Shown here in pieces: positions 34,217-46,300 of a stretch of 64,000 bases of DNA. Origin of the DNA: Chrysaora quinquecirrha (taxonomy: Eukaryota > Cnidaria > Scyphozoa > Semaeostomeae > Pelagiidae). The DNA lies in the NCBI GenBank assembly GCA_014526335.1, contig JACTAT010000008.1, forward strand, positions 186,001-250,000. Direction: 5' to 3'. The stretch's first letter is position 1. Each line of letters opens with the position of its first letter. A program made the translations under genes and the position numbers. Below the pieces are notes generated by a model. It did no database searches. It was not told where the DNA came from and was given only the letters and a program-made list of their open reading frames with translations.

Positions 34217-35603
34217 ATCTTCGGCCAGCCAAGGGGGAGGGACTATCCGGCCCCCAGGCCATATGCTTACACTTGGATATCCCGCCAGCTTCCGACTCAC
34301 GCACTGAATCAATTATGTAAAGACATCGTCTTTATACTCACCGAACTTCTTCAAGTTATTCAGGCAATTGTGGGAAAAGCTTTGTTGCGCATGCGATACT
34401 TTTTGGACTCTCGGACTTCAATGCTTCTGTTCGAAGGCAAAATTGACAAGACCTGTGTGGAAGTACCCCTCTTTAACGTTTGGCGCGGCTATACAATGTA
34501 GCTATGTTTGTCAAAACAGCAGCAACGTTTATGCATTAAACAAAGATATTAAAAAACTGTTCAATGCCTTGAAGCGAGTGACGTTTTAAACTGTTTGCAG
34601 TGATGTTTACAGTTTGTGCTTCAATGATGGATTCCTTTATATTTCCCATGATGTTGGAGTATCTATGGGCGGCACCCGATGGACAATGCAAATAATGTAC
34701 GTGTCTTGAATTTGAGTCACATGAATGAGCCCTTCGTATTTCGTATGTACCCTGTTTGGTTCTTCTGGTGCACTTTTTTCAAATGAAAAAAGGTTTCCAG
34801 TCTCTGAAATCAAGCCTTGTGACGATCGAAGTTGTTCTTTTTTAATAAAAAAAAGCCAGGAAGAAAATGTCACTAGTCCTTGAATTTGGCAGCGTTATTT
34901 ACGTTTACGATCCCCAAGCTAATTGAGTAGGAATTACTTCCAAAATGCAAGAATGAGCGTCATTTTTTAGCAACTTGGCTACCTCTATGAAGCGTTGCCG
35001 GTGGATACAATGGGAACATAATTCGGTTTAAACCGAATTTTATTCTAACTCTGAACAGCCAATAAGGAATTGTGTCTGTGGAATCACGAAAGATGAAGGT
35101 GAAGGTGAATTGATGTTTTAGCGCCAGTCGCTAGGATCTCAGTAGTTAGTTAACTAATCGAGACCTCGAGCCCGGCCGTGATAGGAGAAATGGGACAAGT
35201 GCGTTTCAGATGGATTCAAGTTCTTATACACTGATGGTCTGTGTCATAATCGCATAAACAATACTGATATTTTTAGTTTTCAGGATTTTGCGGTATTTTG
35301 CAACTTTTTTGTTCAGTATTCGGGATTCGGCGATTTTTTCGCGCGGTATTGCGGTATTGGGACCCCCCCGAAGTACCCCTCCTACAATTCAGGTGTAACA
35401 AAAAGATACGATCTCACCAGACGATCCATAAGTGACGGAAATTATAGCCAATGGTACGATGCTTGGGCGATGCTGTTTTAGGCCCTAATCAAGGACGATA
35501 AAGCACAGACATTGCATCGAAATTCAGCAGAATCCCATCACCAAATGAGAAGACCATGATCCCCAGGCAATACACGCAACGATAATGGCAAGCAAGCTAA
35601 AAT

Positions 35604-35758
35604 CGTTTAAATAATAGTTCGAATTGATGAAATCAAATCTGTGACGCTGAGCATGCAACAACATGCAACATGCGAAGATTTCCTGATTGAAAGAATTCAC
35701 ATATGCTTCATTCGAGAGGTTACGCCCACATCGGGGCTTTGCATGCCAGGACCGCAAT
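35604..35758. repeat. 300-bp dispersed repeat, split copy, left half
   Basis: Matches 24000-24144 with a 10-bp internal duplication (ACAACATGCA near 35653). It ends in AT (35757-35758), the target duplicated by the transposon insertion. Confidence 0.9.
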
Positions 35759-35769
35759 TCGGCCGTAAA

Positions 35770-38365
35770 TTCAAATTCAAATTCAAATTCATTATCATTT
35801 AGTAGCATCTTACAAGTTACATTTCTTTTGTAAAGTAATTCTTAGTATATATTTATATATATATAATAGCATCAGATACATTAAAAAAAGAATTACATTA
35901 ATAATGAAGCTACCTAGGACACGGAGAAAGAACCGAAGCGGTTTTCTAGCCCAGTGCCCTATTTATAAGTATTCATCTCGTAGATATTTACTAACTTAAG
36001 CAAAACTTAATAAAACTAAAGATAAACTATTTCAATATTAACTATTACAAGTACAGCTCATATCTACATTAGTAACAACATTAAGATGAATTTGAGAAGA
36101 ACTTTTTTTTTATTACAAGCTAGAACAGAAAATCAAAGAATGTGGGGGTGAGAGAACAGATCAAGAAAAATAAATGGAAGGGGGAGGGGGCACGGAACTT
36201 TGAATTCAGCTTAGATTTTTCTGCATTTTGTTCAATATTTATTCAGTAAATAATTTTAAGGTGGCTACGAAATCTTGAAATAGTTTGTTTGTTGCGGATA
36301 ATATTAGGAATTTCATTCCATAGTGTTGCACCAAAGTGTGTTATAAATCTTTTTTTGAAATTTGTTCTAGTAGATGGAATGGTAAAATTGTCGTTAGAAG
36401 CCTGGCGAGTATTATATTTATGCCTTTGTTTTGTTTTCGTGAATAAATTTTGAAAACATTGCAAATGGTTGCCTTTGTGAATGTCGTACATGAAAGAAGC
36501 GCAATCAAACTTAAAGCAGTCCACAAATTTTAGGATACCAAATTTCTTATATATGTGATCAGCATTAGAATCGTAGTTGTCAAAGTTCATTATTCTCAGA
36601 ACTTTGTTAAGACTTCGATGAATAGTATTTGTTATAGAGGGCATCGCACAACCCCAGTTAATAAGAGCGTAGTTTATATGTGGAGCAACGAAGGCAAAGT
36701 ACAGATTTCTCAGTACATTTTGTGGTACAAAATGTCTCAGTTTTGCAAGAATACCTGTGGCTTTAGCAATTTTTTGATTCACCATTTTGATATGACATTT
36801 CCAGTTTAAGTTTTTATCCAATAGTACTCCAAGATATTTTACAGAGTCTTTTTCCTCAATTGGTTTATTGTTTATTGATAAAGAAACTTTGTGGGACAAT
36901 TTTTTTTGACTAGAGGAGACAATCATGAAATTAGACTTCTCTACATTCAGTGTGAGTTTATTAGCAGTAAGCCAATCGTGGACTTTATCAAGTTCTCTAT
37001 TCATCAATGATTCTAGATGTGAATTAACTTTGCAGGGAGATGAAAGAGTGCCATTTATACAGACCTTTTGAGATCTATCCGAGAGGTAAGATTTGAACCA
37101 ATCAAGAGCAACACCTCTAATTCCATAATGCTCAAGTTTATTGATGAGAATATCATGGTTAACAGTGTCAAAAGCTTTGGCAAGATCTAAGAAAATACAA
37201 CAGGAAAATTTCTTTTTTTCTATTGACTCAACTAGTTGATTATAAAGGTCAAGAATAGCAAGTGATGTTGACTTCCCTTTTTGAAATCCAAATTGATGTT
37301 CATATATAATTTTATGTTTCTCCAAAAATTTGCATAGTCGCACATGCATCAGCTTTTCAAAAATTTTATTAAAGATTGGAAGAAGTGAGATCGGACGATA
37401 GTTATTTACTTCGTGTCTAGACTTGCCTTTATGGACTGGAATCACTTTTGCATATTTTAGCATTAATGGAAAGTACCCAATAGAGAAGGATCTATTAATA
37501 AGTTCAGAAAGAGGTTTTGCTATAAGATTGCTTATACATTTTACCAGTTTAACGGGTATATCATACGAGTCAGGGGCTTTAAGCTCATTAAGACTATTAA
37601 GTTGGTCCAAAACTTCATTATGCGAGGTTGAAATAAAGAAATTTTGAGTAACTGGATTCTTTAGGTAATCTCTAAAACATTTCCGTGGAGAGTTAAGTTT
37701 GTCGTTAAGTTTTTTAGCTATAGTAGAGAAATATTGGTTGAAGGCATTTGCGACTTTCCCAGGATCAGAGTGTAGATTGCCTTGAAGATTTAATTTTATT
37801 TGACCTGATGCTTTTGAACTTCTTTTTGCAAGTAGGTTATTAATGCCTTTCCAGATTTTTTTAGAATCTTTCTTAAAGGATTCAAAATAGGAAGTGTGGT
37901 GAAGTTTTTTGCTTAATCTTATGACGTGGTTAAGCGTATTTCTATATGTCTTATATCGTTGAAACCAAAAAGAATCCTTTGTTTTTAAGAATTTTTTATA
38001 GAGCAAGTTCTTCGTAGAAATCGACTTCAGAATTCCGTTAGTGATCCACGGTTTTTTCTCTTGCTTACGTTGTTTCTTAGTCTTAGTTTTAAGGGGGGCA
38101 TGTTTATTCATTACAGACAACAGTTCAGTTTGGAATTTCCCGTATAAACTATCAAGATCCGAATTACAAACTTGGAACTCTCTAAAATCAATTTTTTCTA
38201 TATCAGATAAATATTCATGAAGTTTAAATTTTCTAAAGTCACGGACCAAAGTCCTATCCTTAAAATTTGAGTTCGTCAACTCATTGAAGAAAACGAAATT
38301 CGGCATATGATCAGAAATCTTATCTATTAAATTGCCACTAACTGTGTTAGGATTTAAGGAATTAA
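35770..38365 (-). mobile_element. 5'-truncated CR1/L2-like non-LTR retrotransposon
   Basis: On the minus strand the coding starts within the end of the endonuclease (…NPNTVSGNLIDKISDH, about 38357-38307), runs through the RT, and the 3' end is a GAATTT repeat (35770-35790). The 5' truncation and short-repeat tail are typical of target-primed reverse transcription. It lies immediately inside the 11-bp terminal repeat of the ISL2EU-like element. A clear target duplication was not found, partly because the flank (38360-38420) is an AATTAAT-rich sequence. Confidence 0.75.
36243..38306 (-). pseudogene. Non-LTR reverse transcriptase ORF with in-frame loss of catalytic core
   Basis: A 687-aa uninterrupted frame that begins at the Met of an endonuclease SDHMPNF motif, so that Met is internal. 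RT motifs are VNNYRPISLLPIFNKIFEK, GFQKGKSTSLAILDLYNQL and CIFLDLAKAFDTVNHDILI. Then SDRSQKVCINGTLSSPCKVN runs straight into SHLESLMNRELDKVHDWLTA. The GVPQGS…FADDT block, about 50 residues in relatives, is absent with the frame preserved (junction near 37018-37030). The C-terminal part (VKYLGVLLDKNLNWKCHI, then INYALINWG) is complete. Without the catalytic Asp pair the enzyme would be inactive. The open frame suggests a young copy. Confidence 0.9.
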
Positions 38366-38502
38366 TGATAAATTAATTAATTAATGATGAATTAATTAAT
38401 AATTAATTTAAGGAATTAATTGTATTCGCTGTGCTTCATTGTTATCGCCGTTGTATAAAATAAATATCTAAATTGGAGATTTAAAAATATCGTTTCATAA
38501 AA

Positions 38503-40065
38503 ATGCCAAAGTATTGCTCAGTTTTTGGCTGTAATGCATCGTCAGCTAGTTCCAATGAGTCATTTTTTCAATACCCAGCTGAACCAAATACGAGAAGATC
38601 TTGGATAAGTAGAGTGCGAAGGGAAGGGTTCAAACCGACTTCTACATCCTACGTATGCAGTAGACATTTCTCAGCTGATAATTTTTCAGAAACTAAGAAT
38701 GATACTCCTGGTCAATTTCAAAGAAAGCGATTGGAAAGAGGTGCAATCCCAAACGTAAATCTCCGTGGAAATGAAACAGATGAGCGTGTTGCAAAGAGGA
38801 CAAGTAATGTTTCAAGAAAGGCACTTGAACCTTCCATTCCGAACCCTTTACTATCTGAATCAAAATTAGATGAGGAACAGCTTACTGAAGCAACTTTTGT
38901 TAGCCCAGAAGTAGAAGCAAATGTTGCCTTGACAGAGGAGGAGAAGAACTTTTTAGAAATGAAGGAACTAAAAGATGAACTGGCAAGAGCTAAGGAACAA
39001 ATTTCAAAACTGGAGAAAAATATGTTTAATTACAAAAATCTGAAAGATCATGAAATTCAACGATACACTGGTATAAGTAAAGCCGTATTCAATTCGCTGG
39101 CAAGTCTTATTCAACGTTTTACACCTCTCAATTACTGGTCTGGATCTTCTGTTACCTCTGTGAGCATTGAAGACCAACTCCTTATTTTGCTTATGAAGCT
39201 AAGATTGGATCTTCCTTACTTTGATTTAGCCCGCAGGTTTTCTTTGAGTCAGACAACAATCCAGAACATATTCATGACATATATTCACGTATTACATGAA
39301 CTTCTGTTTCTGGGAATGTTGAACAAGATTCCATCACTTGAAAAAAATAAGTGCAGCCTTCCAGAATCATTTGGTAGCTTCTCCAATTGCAGGATAATTT
39401 TAGATTGCACTGAATTCCGTGTTAGCGTTCCAAGAAAGGATCTCGAAGCAGCATCAAGTTCCTTCAGCAATTATAAACACTACCTCACTGGCAAGTTTCT
39501 TGTAGGCGTTGCTCCAAATGGCTGCATTACCTTTGTAAGTGAAGGATTTCCTGGTAGCACCAGTGATAAAATTGTTACAAAGGAATCAGGAATAGTACAT
39601 CATTTTCAGGTATGGCTACAGCTATTCATGTTTTTGTTTCAGTGTATCAGTTGCTTGATCGTGTGAGCATTAATGCATTGATAAACCTCAAAAATTAAGA
39701 TTTTGTTTCTATTTTTGTTGTAGGCAGGTGATCTTATATTGGCTGACAAAGGTTTTCTTATTTATGACCTGCTTCCAAAAAATGTATTTTTGAATCTTCC
39801 TGCTTTTCTTGCTGGCAAAACTCAATTGACCAAAGAAGAAGCTGCATTTTCAAGAAAAATAGCCTCTTGCAGAATCCATGTTGAAAGGGCAATTGAGCGC
39901 ATGAGAAACTATAAAATTCTGCACACAATTACAGCACCACTAAGGCCATTTGTAAACAAAATTGTGCAAGTCTGTGCAACATTAGTTGATCTGCAGTCAC
40001 CAATAATAGCTGGAGTCCTCCAGAATTATGCAGAGTCTGCAAATACAGATAAAGATAATGATTGA
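38503..40065 (+). CDS. THAP + DDE_Tnp_4 transposase (ISL2EU-like)
   Basis: Two exons, 38503-39609 and 39724-40065 (donor CAG|GTATGG, acceptor TTGTAG|GC), join in phase to give 482 aa without a stop. Residues 1-90 form a THAP zinc finger: CSVFGC, then CSRHF, ending AIPNV. Residues ~150-175 are a short coiled coil (LKDELARAKEQISKLEK). A helix-turn-helix-like region (LDLPYFDLARRFSLSQTTIQ) precedes the DDE domain: Asp in IILDCTEFRV, Asp in DLILADKGF, and Glu in RIHVERAIERMRNYKIL. All catalytic positions are present. It would bind the 11-bp ends and cut and paste the element. The start is the first ATG and gives the canonical THAP N-terminus MPKYC. It looks intact, although the element's ends are now separated by 12.4 kb. 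Confidence 0.93.
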
Positions 40066-40176
40066 AAAAGCTGTTAAATTGATTTGTTTTAATGTTGATT
40101 ATACATGTTATTAATATAGTACATAATGTAGATTTAATATTGAAGCCATGTTATGCACACATAATTCTACTTTTGA

Positions 40177-41480
40177 TTAATCATCACCAGTGCTGCAATA
40201 ATTCGGAAGAAGCTCATTCAAATAAAAGTCCTTTAAAAGAGGAATGTTTGTTCTTTCCCAGTCCGGATCTTTTTGCACTGAAATTATTTTTGTTTCTTTT
40301 TTTGTCCAAATTACAAAATCTCCAGACTCGACACCAACTGCTACCATTTCTGCTTGAATTTGGTGCCAATAATTGTGACCTTTTCTTAATTCACCATCCT
40401 TTGTAAGGTAAAATGAAGTTGCTTTTGAGCCCTCTGGCAACTCCTTTGCTATTGCTTCATTTATTGTGCATTCCCTGTACTTCCAAGGACACTTGACTTC
40501 CAGGATCCCTTTCTTCTCTTCATCTCCCTTATAGGATATTATCCCATCTGGGCTGCTCCCCAAAAAGCCACACGGGAATAGATGGATCCCAGTCTCTTTC
40601 ACTTTGTTGCCAGTGAGCTCTTTGTAGTGGCTCATGGCAATGCTTTCATGCATTTGGCCCCACATTATGGAGTCTTTGGTCCCTAGAGAATATTCTCCTT
40701 TTAACTTTTTGAACAGAGAAGGAGGAAATTGATGATTATGACACCTGTTTCTGTTTATTGCCCTCAATACATCACCAAAGTTGCTACCAGTTAGTCGCAG
40801 CCTCCTAAACTTTCCCCAAAGTGGTGACAATCTTTGCTCAACTGTATTTGCTGCAAGCCAATTGATTTGCTCTGCAGAGACCTTGCATTTTTCAGTAAAT
40901 GTGACTTTGTTTTGTATAAATTCTTTTAACAAATCCTCAATGAGCATGGGCATCAAAGGATTAGTTAAATTTTCTAGTGGTTCTGGCCCAAGAATCCACT
41001 GCATTGGAACCAATTCTCCTGTTTGGTTTAAGGAATCGAAGGAAAATTCCCTGTCATCGTCAGTTACTTCTCTTGGCAGGGCTCTATATTCTGGCTTTGT
41101 ATGTGGAAAAAATCACCACATGTCTTTGTCACATTTCTTGCAGCCTTTCTTGGTTTGGCTATCCATGAACTTGGAAGGTCTGTTTTGGAGTATCCCTTTT
41201 TATTGACATAAATTGCTGACGCGGCCATATGGCTGCAAAGCCATTTACCTCTGGGGCATTCACAGGTAGCAGAAGTTATTCCACCATCACCATTTATTTT
41301 TAATACAACCTTGTAACTCTTGTCTTTCATCGATGCTCTCACTGTTGCCTGAATCTCATGATCCTTTATTTGCAATGACAACACAAAGCCAGACTTATAT
41401 TTCAGTTCTCCTTTCTCAACACAGTTTGGATCGTTTTTGAAAAAATTGAAAATTCCAGCAAAAGTAATAATTTCGGACAT
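40177..41480 (-). pseudogene. SWIM zinc finger + YqaJ-like exonuclease, one frameshift
   Basis: The start is taken as the ATG at 41480 (MSEIITFAGIFNFF). A SWIM finger follows: CECPRGKWLCSHMAA. Near 41105-41112 the frame shifts by one at a run of six A (plus strand), and the second frame carries the YqaJ/lambda-exonuclease-type PD-(D/E)XK domain: Glu in MWGQMHESIAMSHY, Asp in FLGSSPDGII, Glu/Lys in ILEVKCPWKY, and HNYWHQIQAEM. It ends at 40177, tail-to-tail with the transposase gene. The protein is thought to act as an accessory nuclease in ISL2EU elements; its exact role is not established here. The frameshift could be a real lesion or an assembly indel in the homopolymer. Confidence 0.85.
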
Positions 41481-41846
41481 AGTTACTTGAACACTTCCTT
41501 CAATTGAGATTGATAATAAAACAGCGATAACGATATGAAAACCACGGCGAATACACCCACACGTACGGCCTAGGCCAAAATCCAGATCCACGAAGAATTC
41601 GAACGTGAAACACAAAATTCTATATACAAATTAATACGAAATTCTAAAATTTAATTCAAATGACAACTATAAACTATTTAAAAACCTATTATTATAACTA
41701 ATTTAACAAAATATCAGAATAAAATCGATCTACCTTTGACTGATTGCAGTGAACACCATGAAATCACTGTGGTTTACTCGAAGTGCGGATCGGTTGCTAC
41801 CACGTAACTATGCAGGCCGCAAATCAACCAATCACGTTCAACTTAA

Positions 41847-42051
41847 AGAGGAAATGACATGAAAATTGATATTTCGCGATCTTATGTAAATTTTAACGCT
41901 GATTCCGAAAATCAGTTTGAAAATTACAAATTCTTGACCATTTCGTCAGAATTCGACCTTCAGGGCTTGAAATTGTGAAAAATGTGTGTCCGAGAGGACT
42001 GGGTCGGGTTTGGCACCTCAGCGAGCTTGTGACGTCAGAAATTGGACACGA
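41847..42051 (+). repeat. Left terminal inverted repeat of the Kolobok-like element
   Basis: The outer 27 bp match the right end with one mismatch. The inner block 42028-42051 matches perfectly. The stretch between is diverged. The block lies about 80 bp upstream of the P2RX7_C-type start codon, and its TGACGTCA core is the consensus CREB/ATF site, so it may serve as promoter as well as transposase-binding site (inference). Confidence 0.85.
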
Positions 42052-42128
42052 GAGGATAGAAGCACAAATAATATACTTGTTTTTAGTCAACTCTGTGGTA
42101 AAGTGAGCAATTGGAAATCGTTAAAAAT

Positions 42129-43160
42129 ATGTCTAGCAGCGAATCAACAAGCTCTTTTTCCTCCGAAATATCATCAAATAACAGTCAGGAAGTATTTGAA
42201 GACTTCGGTGGCGAGTATTTGCCTTATCAAAACGAACCTGTTGCGAGTGAAAATGAGGATGATGACGAGGATAGGCCTAGAGCAGAAGATCAACCCGAAG
42301 ATGAGGATGGAATTCTTCCTGTGGTATTCCGTGAAAGATTTGAGGGAAACTTACCAGTTAGGCAATGGTAAGATATAATTCTGTTTTAAAAAAATAATAT
42401 TTGTGTATAGTTTGCTGAGTTTGTTGAACCTGCCCACATAGACCTTATTTATCAACCTAGATAGACTAGGCCTATTTATTACAAATTGTTACTTTGCAGG
42501 TGTGAGTGTGGAAATTGCTCTGAAGAACACCTTGAAACAGCAAGAGAGTTTCGTTGCTGTCATGAAGTAGCTCCTGCTTTTGAAAAACTTGAGAATGATG
42601 GTCTGTCCGACACAATCCATTGCATAACAGAGCATGAGGACTACAGAGCTTTCACTAATCGAAATATTTTATTAAATGTTGGACCTATGTTTCGCACCAG
42701 AAATGGGAGACCTTATACGCAAAGAGCCAATGTAACAGAAAATGAGTAAGTATCAATTCAAAATTAATTGCAAAGAACAGTTTCAAATATAATTGTATTA
42801 GTTCTTATTAGAAAAAATAGTATTAGACAGTCTATCCGTGGCTTGTCTAATAAACAATAACTATACGTAATGAAGGAATATTTAATTAAGTTCCTGGTTA
42901 CTCTATATCTTTAATATCTAATTTATTATTCTAACTTTTATTGTACATAATCAGACTTATTCATTATTCAATGAATGTATTTAATACTCCATAACAGGTA
43001 TCTTCGTGCAGTTGCTTATCGCTGGTTAGCACGCTGGTTCTTTGGCTATTTAGGCTGGGATAATACTCGCCCTCTTCCTGCATGTGTCTATAGAGACATT
43101 CGTGAAAGATATGCCACTGGTCAAAGAACTGGTTACAGGGAGACAGAAGAAAGAGCATGA
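42129..43160 (+). CDS. P2RX7_C-type (P2X7 C-terminal domain-like) protein, three exons
   Basis: Exons 42129-42367, 42500-42745 and 42998-43160 have canonical splice sites (TG|GTAAGA…GCAG|G; GA|GTAAGT…ACAG|G) and join without a stop into 215 aa. Residues 1-78 are Ser- and Asp/Glu-rich and disordered. Then comes WCECGNCSEE, FRCCHEVAPAF, DTIHCITEHEDYRAF, a Leu/Val stretch, and AVAYRWLARWFFGYLGW followed by TRPLPACVYRDIRERY. This Cys/His pattern and the RPLPACVYRDIR-like motif match the zinc-binding cytoplasmic 'ballast' domain of P2X7 receptors (P2RX7_C), which also occurs alone in many cnidarian proteins. No membrane segment or P2X channel domain is present. It lies inside the transposon, convergent with the transposase. 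Its function is unknown; zinc and nucleotide binding are known for the receptor domain, but a role in transposition is only a guess. Confidence 0.88.
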
Positions 43161-43346
43161 ACTAATATTTCAGTAAGCTGTTTTTAAATCATTGTTTGTG
43201 TAATTTCAACCCCAAAATTTTCATCTGTCGCTTCAAATTCTCTCCCTGTTTGCTAATGTTTTGTAATTTTTGTGTAATTTGATGAAAATTTTGATGAGGA
43301 AATCATATGTACTCTACAATTCTGTTTAATTTGCTTATATAAATTA

Positions 43347-46300
43347 TTACGATTGGTCCAAGCAACCACCCCTTGGATGCCCCTTCATTGGCTGCCCACA
43401 CTTTTTGCAAGATGGAGCCTTCCGTTTTCTGTTCCCATCTGATGTTGTTGCTCTGTTACTTGCTGCACTGTCTGTCTGGAGAGTATTTTGTTCTTCTTCT
43501 GAAAAATTAAGAACAAGCTCTTTCATTTGTAAATATGTAAAGTTTTCCTTTAAATACATAAATTGATTGCAGAATTTATGCTTGTTCTTCAATACAAAAA
43601 TGCATTATAATTACAACACTAATATTATGTACCTGATGGATATAAAGATTGGACCATGGTCTTCCTCTTTCTGTAAAAATCAACAGCTTCTTCTTTGCTT
43701 TTAGTTTTTTTGAATTTGCTGACATAAGGTTTTGGGGCTTTTTCCGAATACCTGGCATTTATGTGTTCCAGCTCCTCTTCCGTGGTTGTAAATAGTTTTT
43801 CTCTGATTCGCTTAACATAGTCTAAAAATGAATGTTTTTCAAAAGATTACAAGCATATTTGAGAACAATTAGCATTTCAAATTGGTAATCAATATCTACT
43901 TACTGTATGATGGAGGGACTGGAATTGGTTTAATTGCCTCTTCTCCGAGTTTGTATTTAGGATACGAAACTTTGTAGTAATCTTTTCCATCTTTTGATTT
44001 TTGTGTTTCTCTTTTTAAATTTTCATTGAAGTGGGATACTTCCAGTATATGCCTGTTGGATTAGATATAACAGCTACTTCAGCTCTAATTGTAAATGAGT
44101 GTTAATATGTTATCAGCACGTTAGCATTTGACTAGCCTTTGATAACATACCTGCAGATACTTCCAGCCCAAGAGAAATGAATCATCTTAGGATGCCAGTA
44201 GTTTAGGGTCGCATGGTATCCCTCAAGGCAACTTGTTTGCGCATTTGAAGATAGCCTCTTCACATCCTGCAGAAGTTTTTTGTTCATCAAAATTTTGTAC
44301 ACTGTGTCATATGCAACAGTCCCTGTTGGTAAAGAAAAAAATTGGTTTTCAGAGCAGTAAAACAGTTTTGCAAAGCATACCAAGCTTAGTATAGGGGCAA
44401 AGTTACACTAAACTAGCACTGGTACTATTCATTTTATGTGCTTTCAAGGTTCCTGATTCTCTTAGGGCTTTGACCATGAGAAATGACTGTTGGTAATACT
44501 TTACACCCAAACTAGTCTAAGCCTTTATATAATCCTCAGTTTTGAATGCTCCAAAAAATCAATAAAACAATTGCTAAGGAAGTAAAACTTTGCCTCTAGA
44601 CTAAATTTTGACTGTTTGACTCTATATCTAAAAGTTTTCAAGGTTTCCACAGTCACAACCCTGTCTTTGAAAATTTCTATTTTCCTATTTACTCACCGTT
44701 CAAAATCCATTTTCGTTGAGGATTTACTTGTCCATGGGCACACTTTTCAAATAGTTTGTCAGAATGCTGTTCATGCTTGTTCTGGATGTGATTAACAAAT
44801 GATTTCCATTTTGCCAAAATCAGAGCACCAAAACCTTCTTTTGTTGATGTTGCACACCAGTATAAATGATTTCAAATGGATGATAGCCAGTCACCAAGAA
44901 TTTCACAATTTTTTTCTTTGCTAGCTTTAGATATCTTCTTGGTAACAGTGCGAGCTACATGCCAGATGTCAAAGAAATGCTGAACGTTTGGAAAAGACTC
45001 TCGCAGCCACTTAGCAACTCCTTTGTGCCTATCTGATATAAATGAGGCGATCCCTATGCCAGCATCTTTCAGGTACTTGAAGCATCTCTGCACACCAACA
45101 AGTTCCATACCTGAACTACTTTTGCATTCATTCGCCTATGCAAAGAGAAAAGGATAATATTGTTTAGTTTCACATGGAAATATTATGCTAACTATGATTA
45201 TGACAGGTGAAATGGTTTGTTGTAATGATGCTTACCTTTTCTAATTCGAAATGTATGATCTTTTTTATGTTTTCACAATAAATTGTGTAAGAACCATATT
45301 TTGCTGAATGCCCCATAGAGTCAAATCTGCCATCGCCACAAAGGACAACTCTATCTTCATCGTGAAGCTCTGCCAGTAATGATTCTCTATACTTTTCCCA
45401 ATGATGTATAATGGCAGGGAAGAGAAATTTTTTTTGATGCCTAAAGAATGTGCGTGCTGTGTAAGATGCAAGATTGAAATGTTTGAATACAAGTAACAAT
45501 TTGCTTATCGAAGCGCCAGCTGCAAGTGTGCCCAAGCTGAGTAGAATATTACCAGCAGGATAGCGACCAAGGACATAAGGCTGTGATCTCCATTTCCAAC
45601 AGTCCTTACCACATGTAATGCAACTTTGGTAGACTGTCACCATTGTTCCATTTTGCTCCATTCTAATGGTTGGCTTTTAGGCTTTGCATTTGAAACAGAA
45701 CAGGGTGAAAATCTGCAGCAGCATTGTGTAAAATACAATAAACTTGGGTTCTTCTGCTGGCGTGACTTGTTCTTCTACCCTAAAATGAAAGGCTCAAACT
45801 TAACAAACCAGTCATATAACCCCTTGAAGAGTTTAACTGTATATTGAACCTCAATATCTCGACCCTAATTAAAGCAAATATGTACCTGAAACACTCAAAT
45901 ATCGTTTGTCTCCACTGATTCTAAATTGCTGTATGAAGACTCTCCATACCCCAGAACACTCTTTACTCTTACACATTTTCATTCTTTCTCATGGTGTTCA
46001 GGCCTTTGAGCTATTCAAGATATTTAGGTTCAGCTATACTAGGATCAAAGCTACAGTCAAGGGCACATACGTTTTTTAATTTTTTTCTTACCGCACATGA
46101 TGCCTTTGCCTTCTTTTAAAATTTTTCCTGAAGCGTTGTCATAATCATCATAATCATCTTCAGAGGTGTCACTGTCTAAGCTGACTTCATACTCTGAGTC
46201 ACTTGATTCTGTCTCATTTTCTGTATCCTCCTCTTCATCCGCTGTTGGTTTGGCTTCAACAGTTTCAATATTCACATTACTGTCTGTATTCATCTAAAAG

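Larger units (their letters stand above)
28740..35380. mobile_element. hAT-like element with nested retrotransposon
   Basis: The ends AGGGGTACTTCGGGG (28740) and its inverse (ending 35380) are flanked by CCTACAAG (28732-28739) and CCTACAAT (35381-35388), an 8-bp duplication with one mismatch. Both ends continue with GCGGTATTGCGGTATT-type repeats. The element's own sequence is about 28740-29300 plus 34217-35380. The middle is a later CR1/L2-like insertion. No transposase was recognised. The 8-bp duplication points to the hAT superfamily. Confidence 0.65.

Noticed and set aside
42129..43160. P2X receptor gene
   Set aside because: Only the cytoplasmic C-terminal-type domain is present; there are no transmembrane segments and no extracellular ATP-binding domain.
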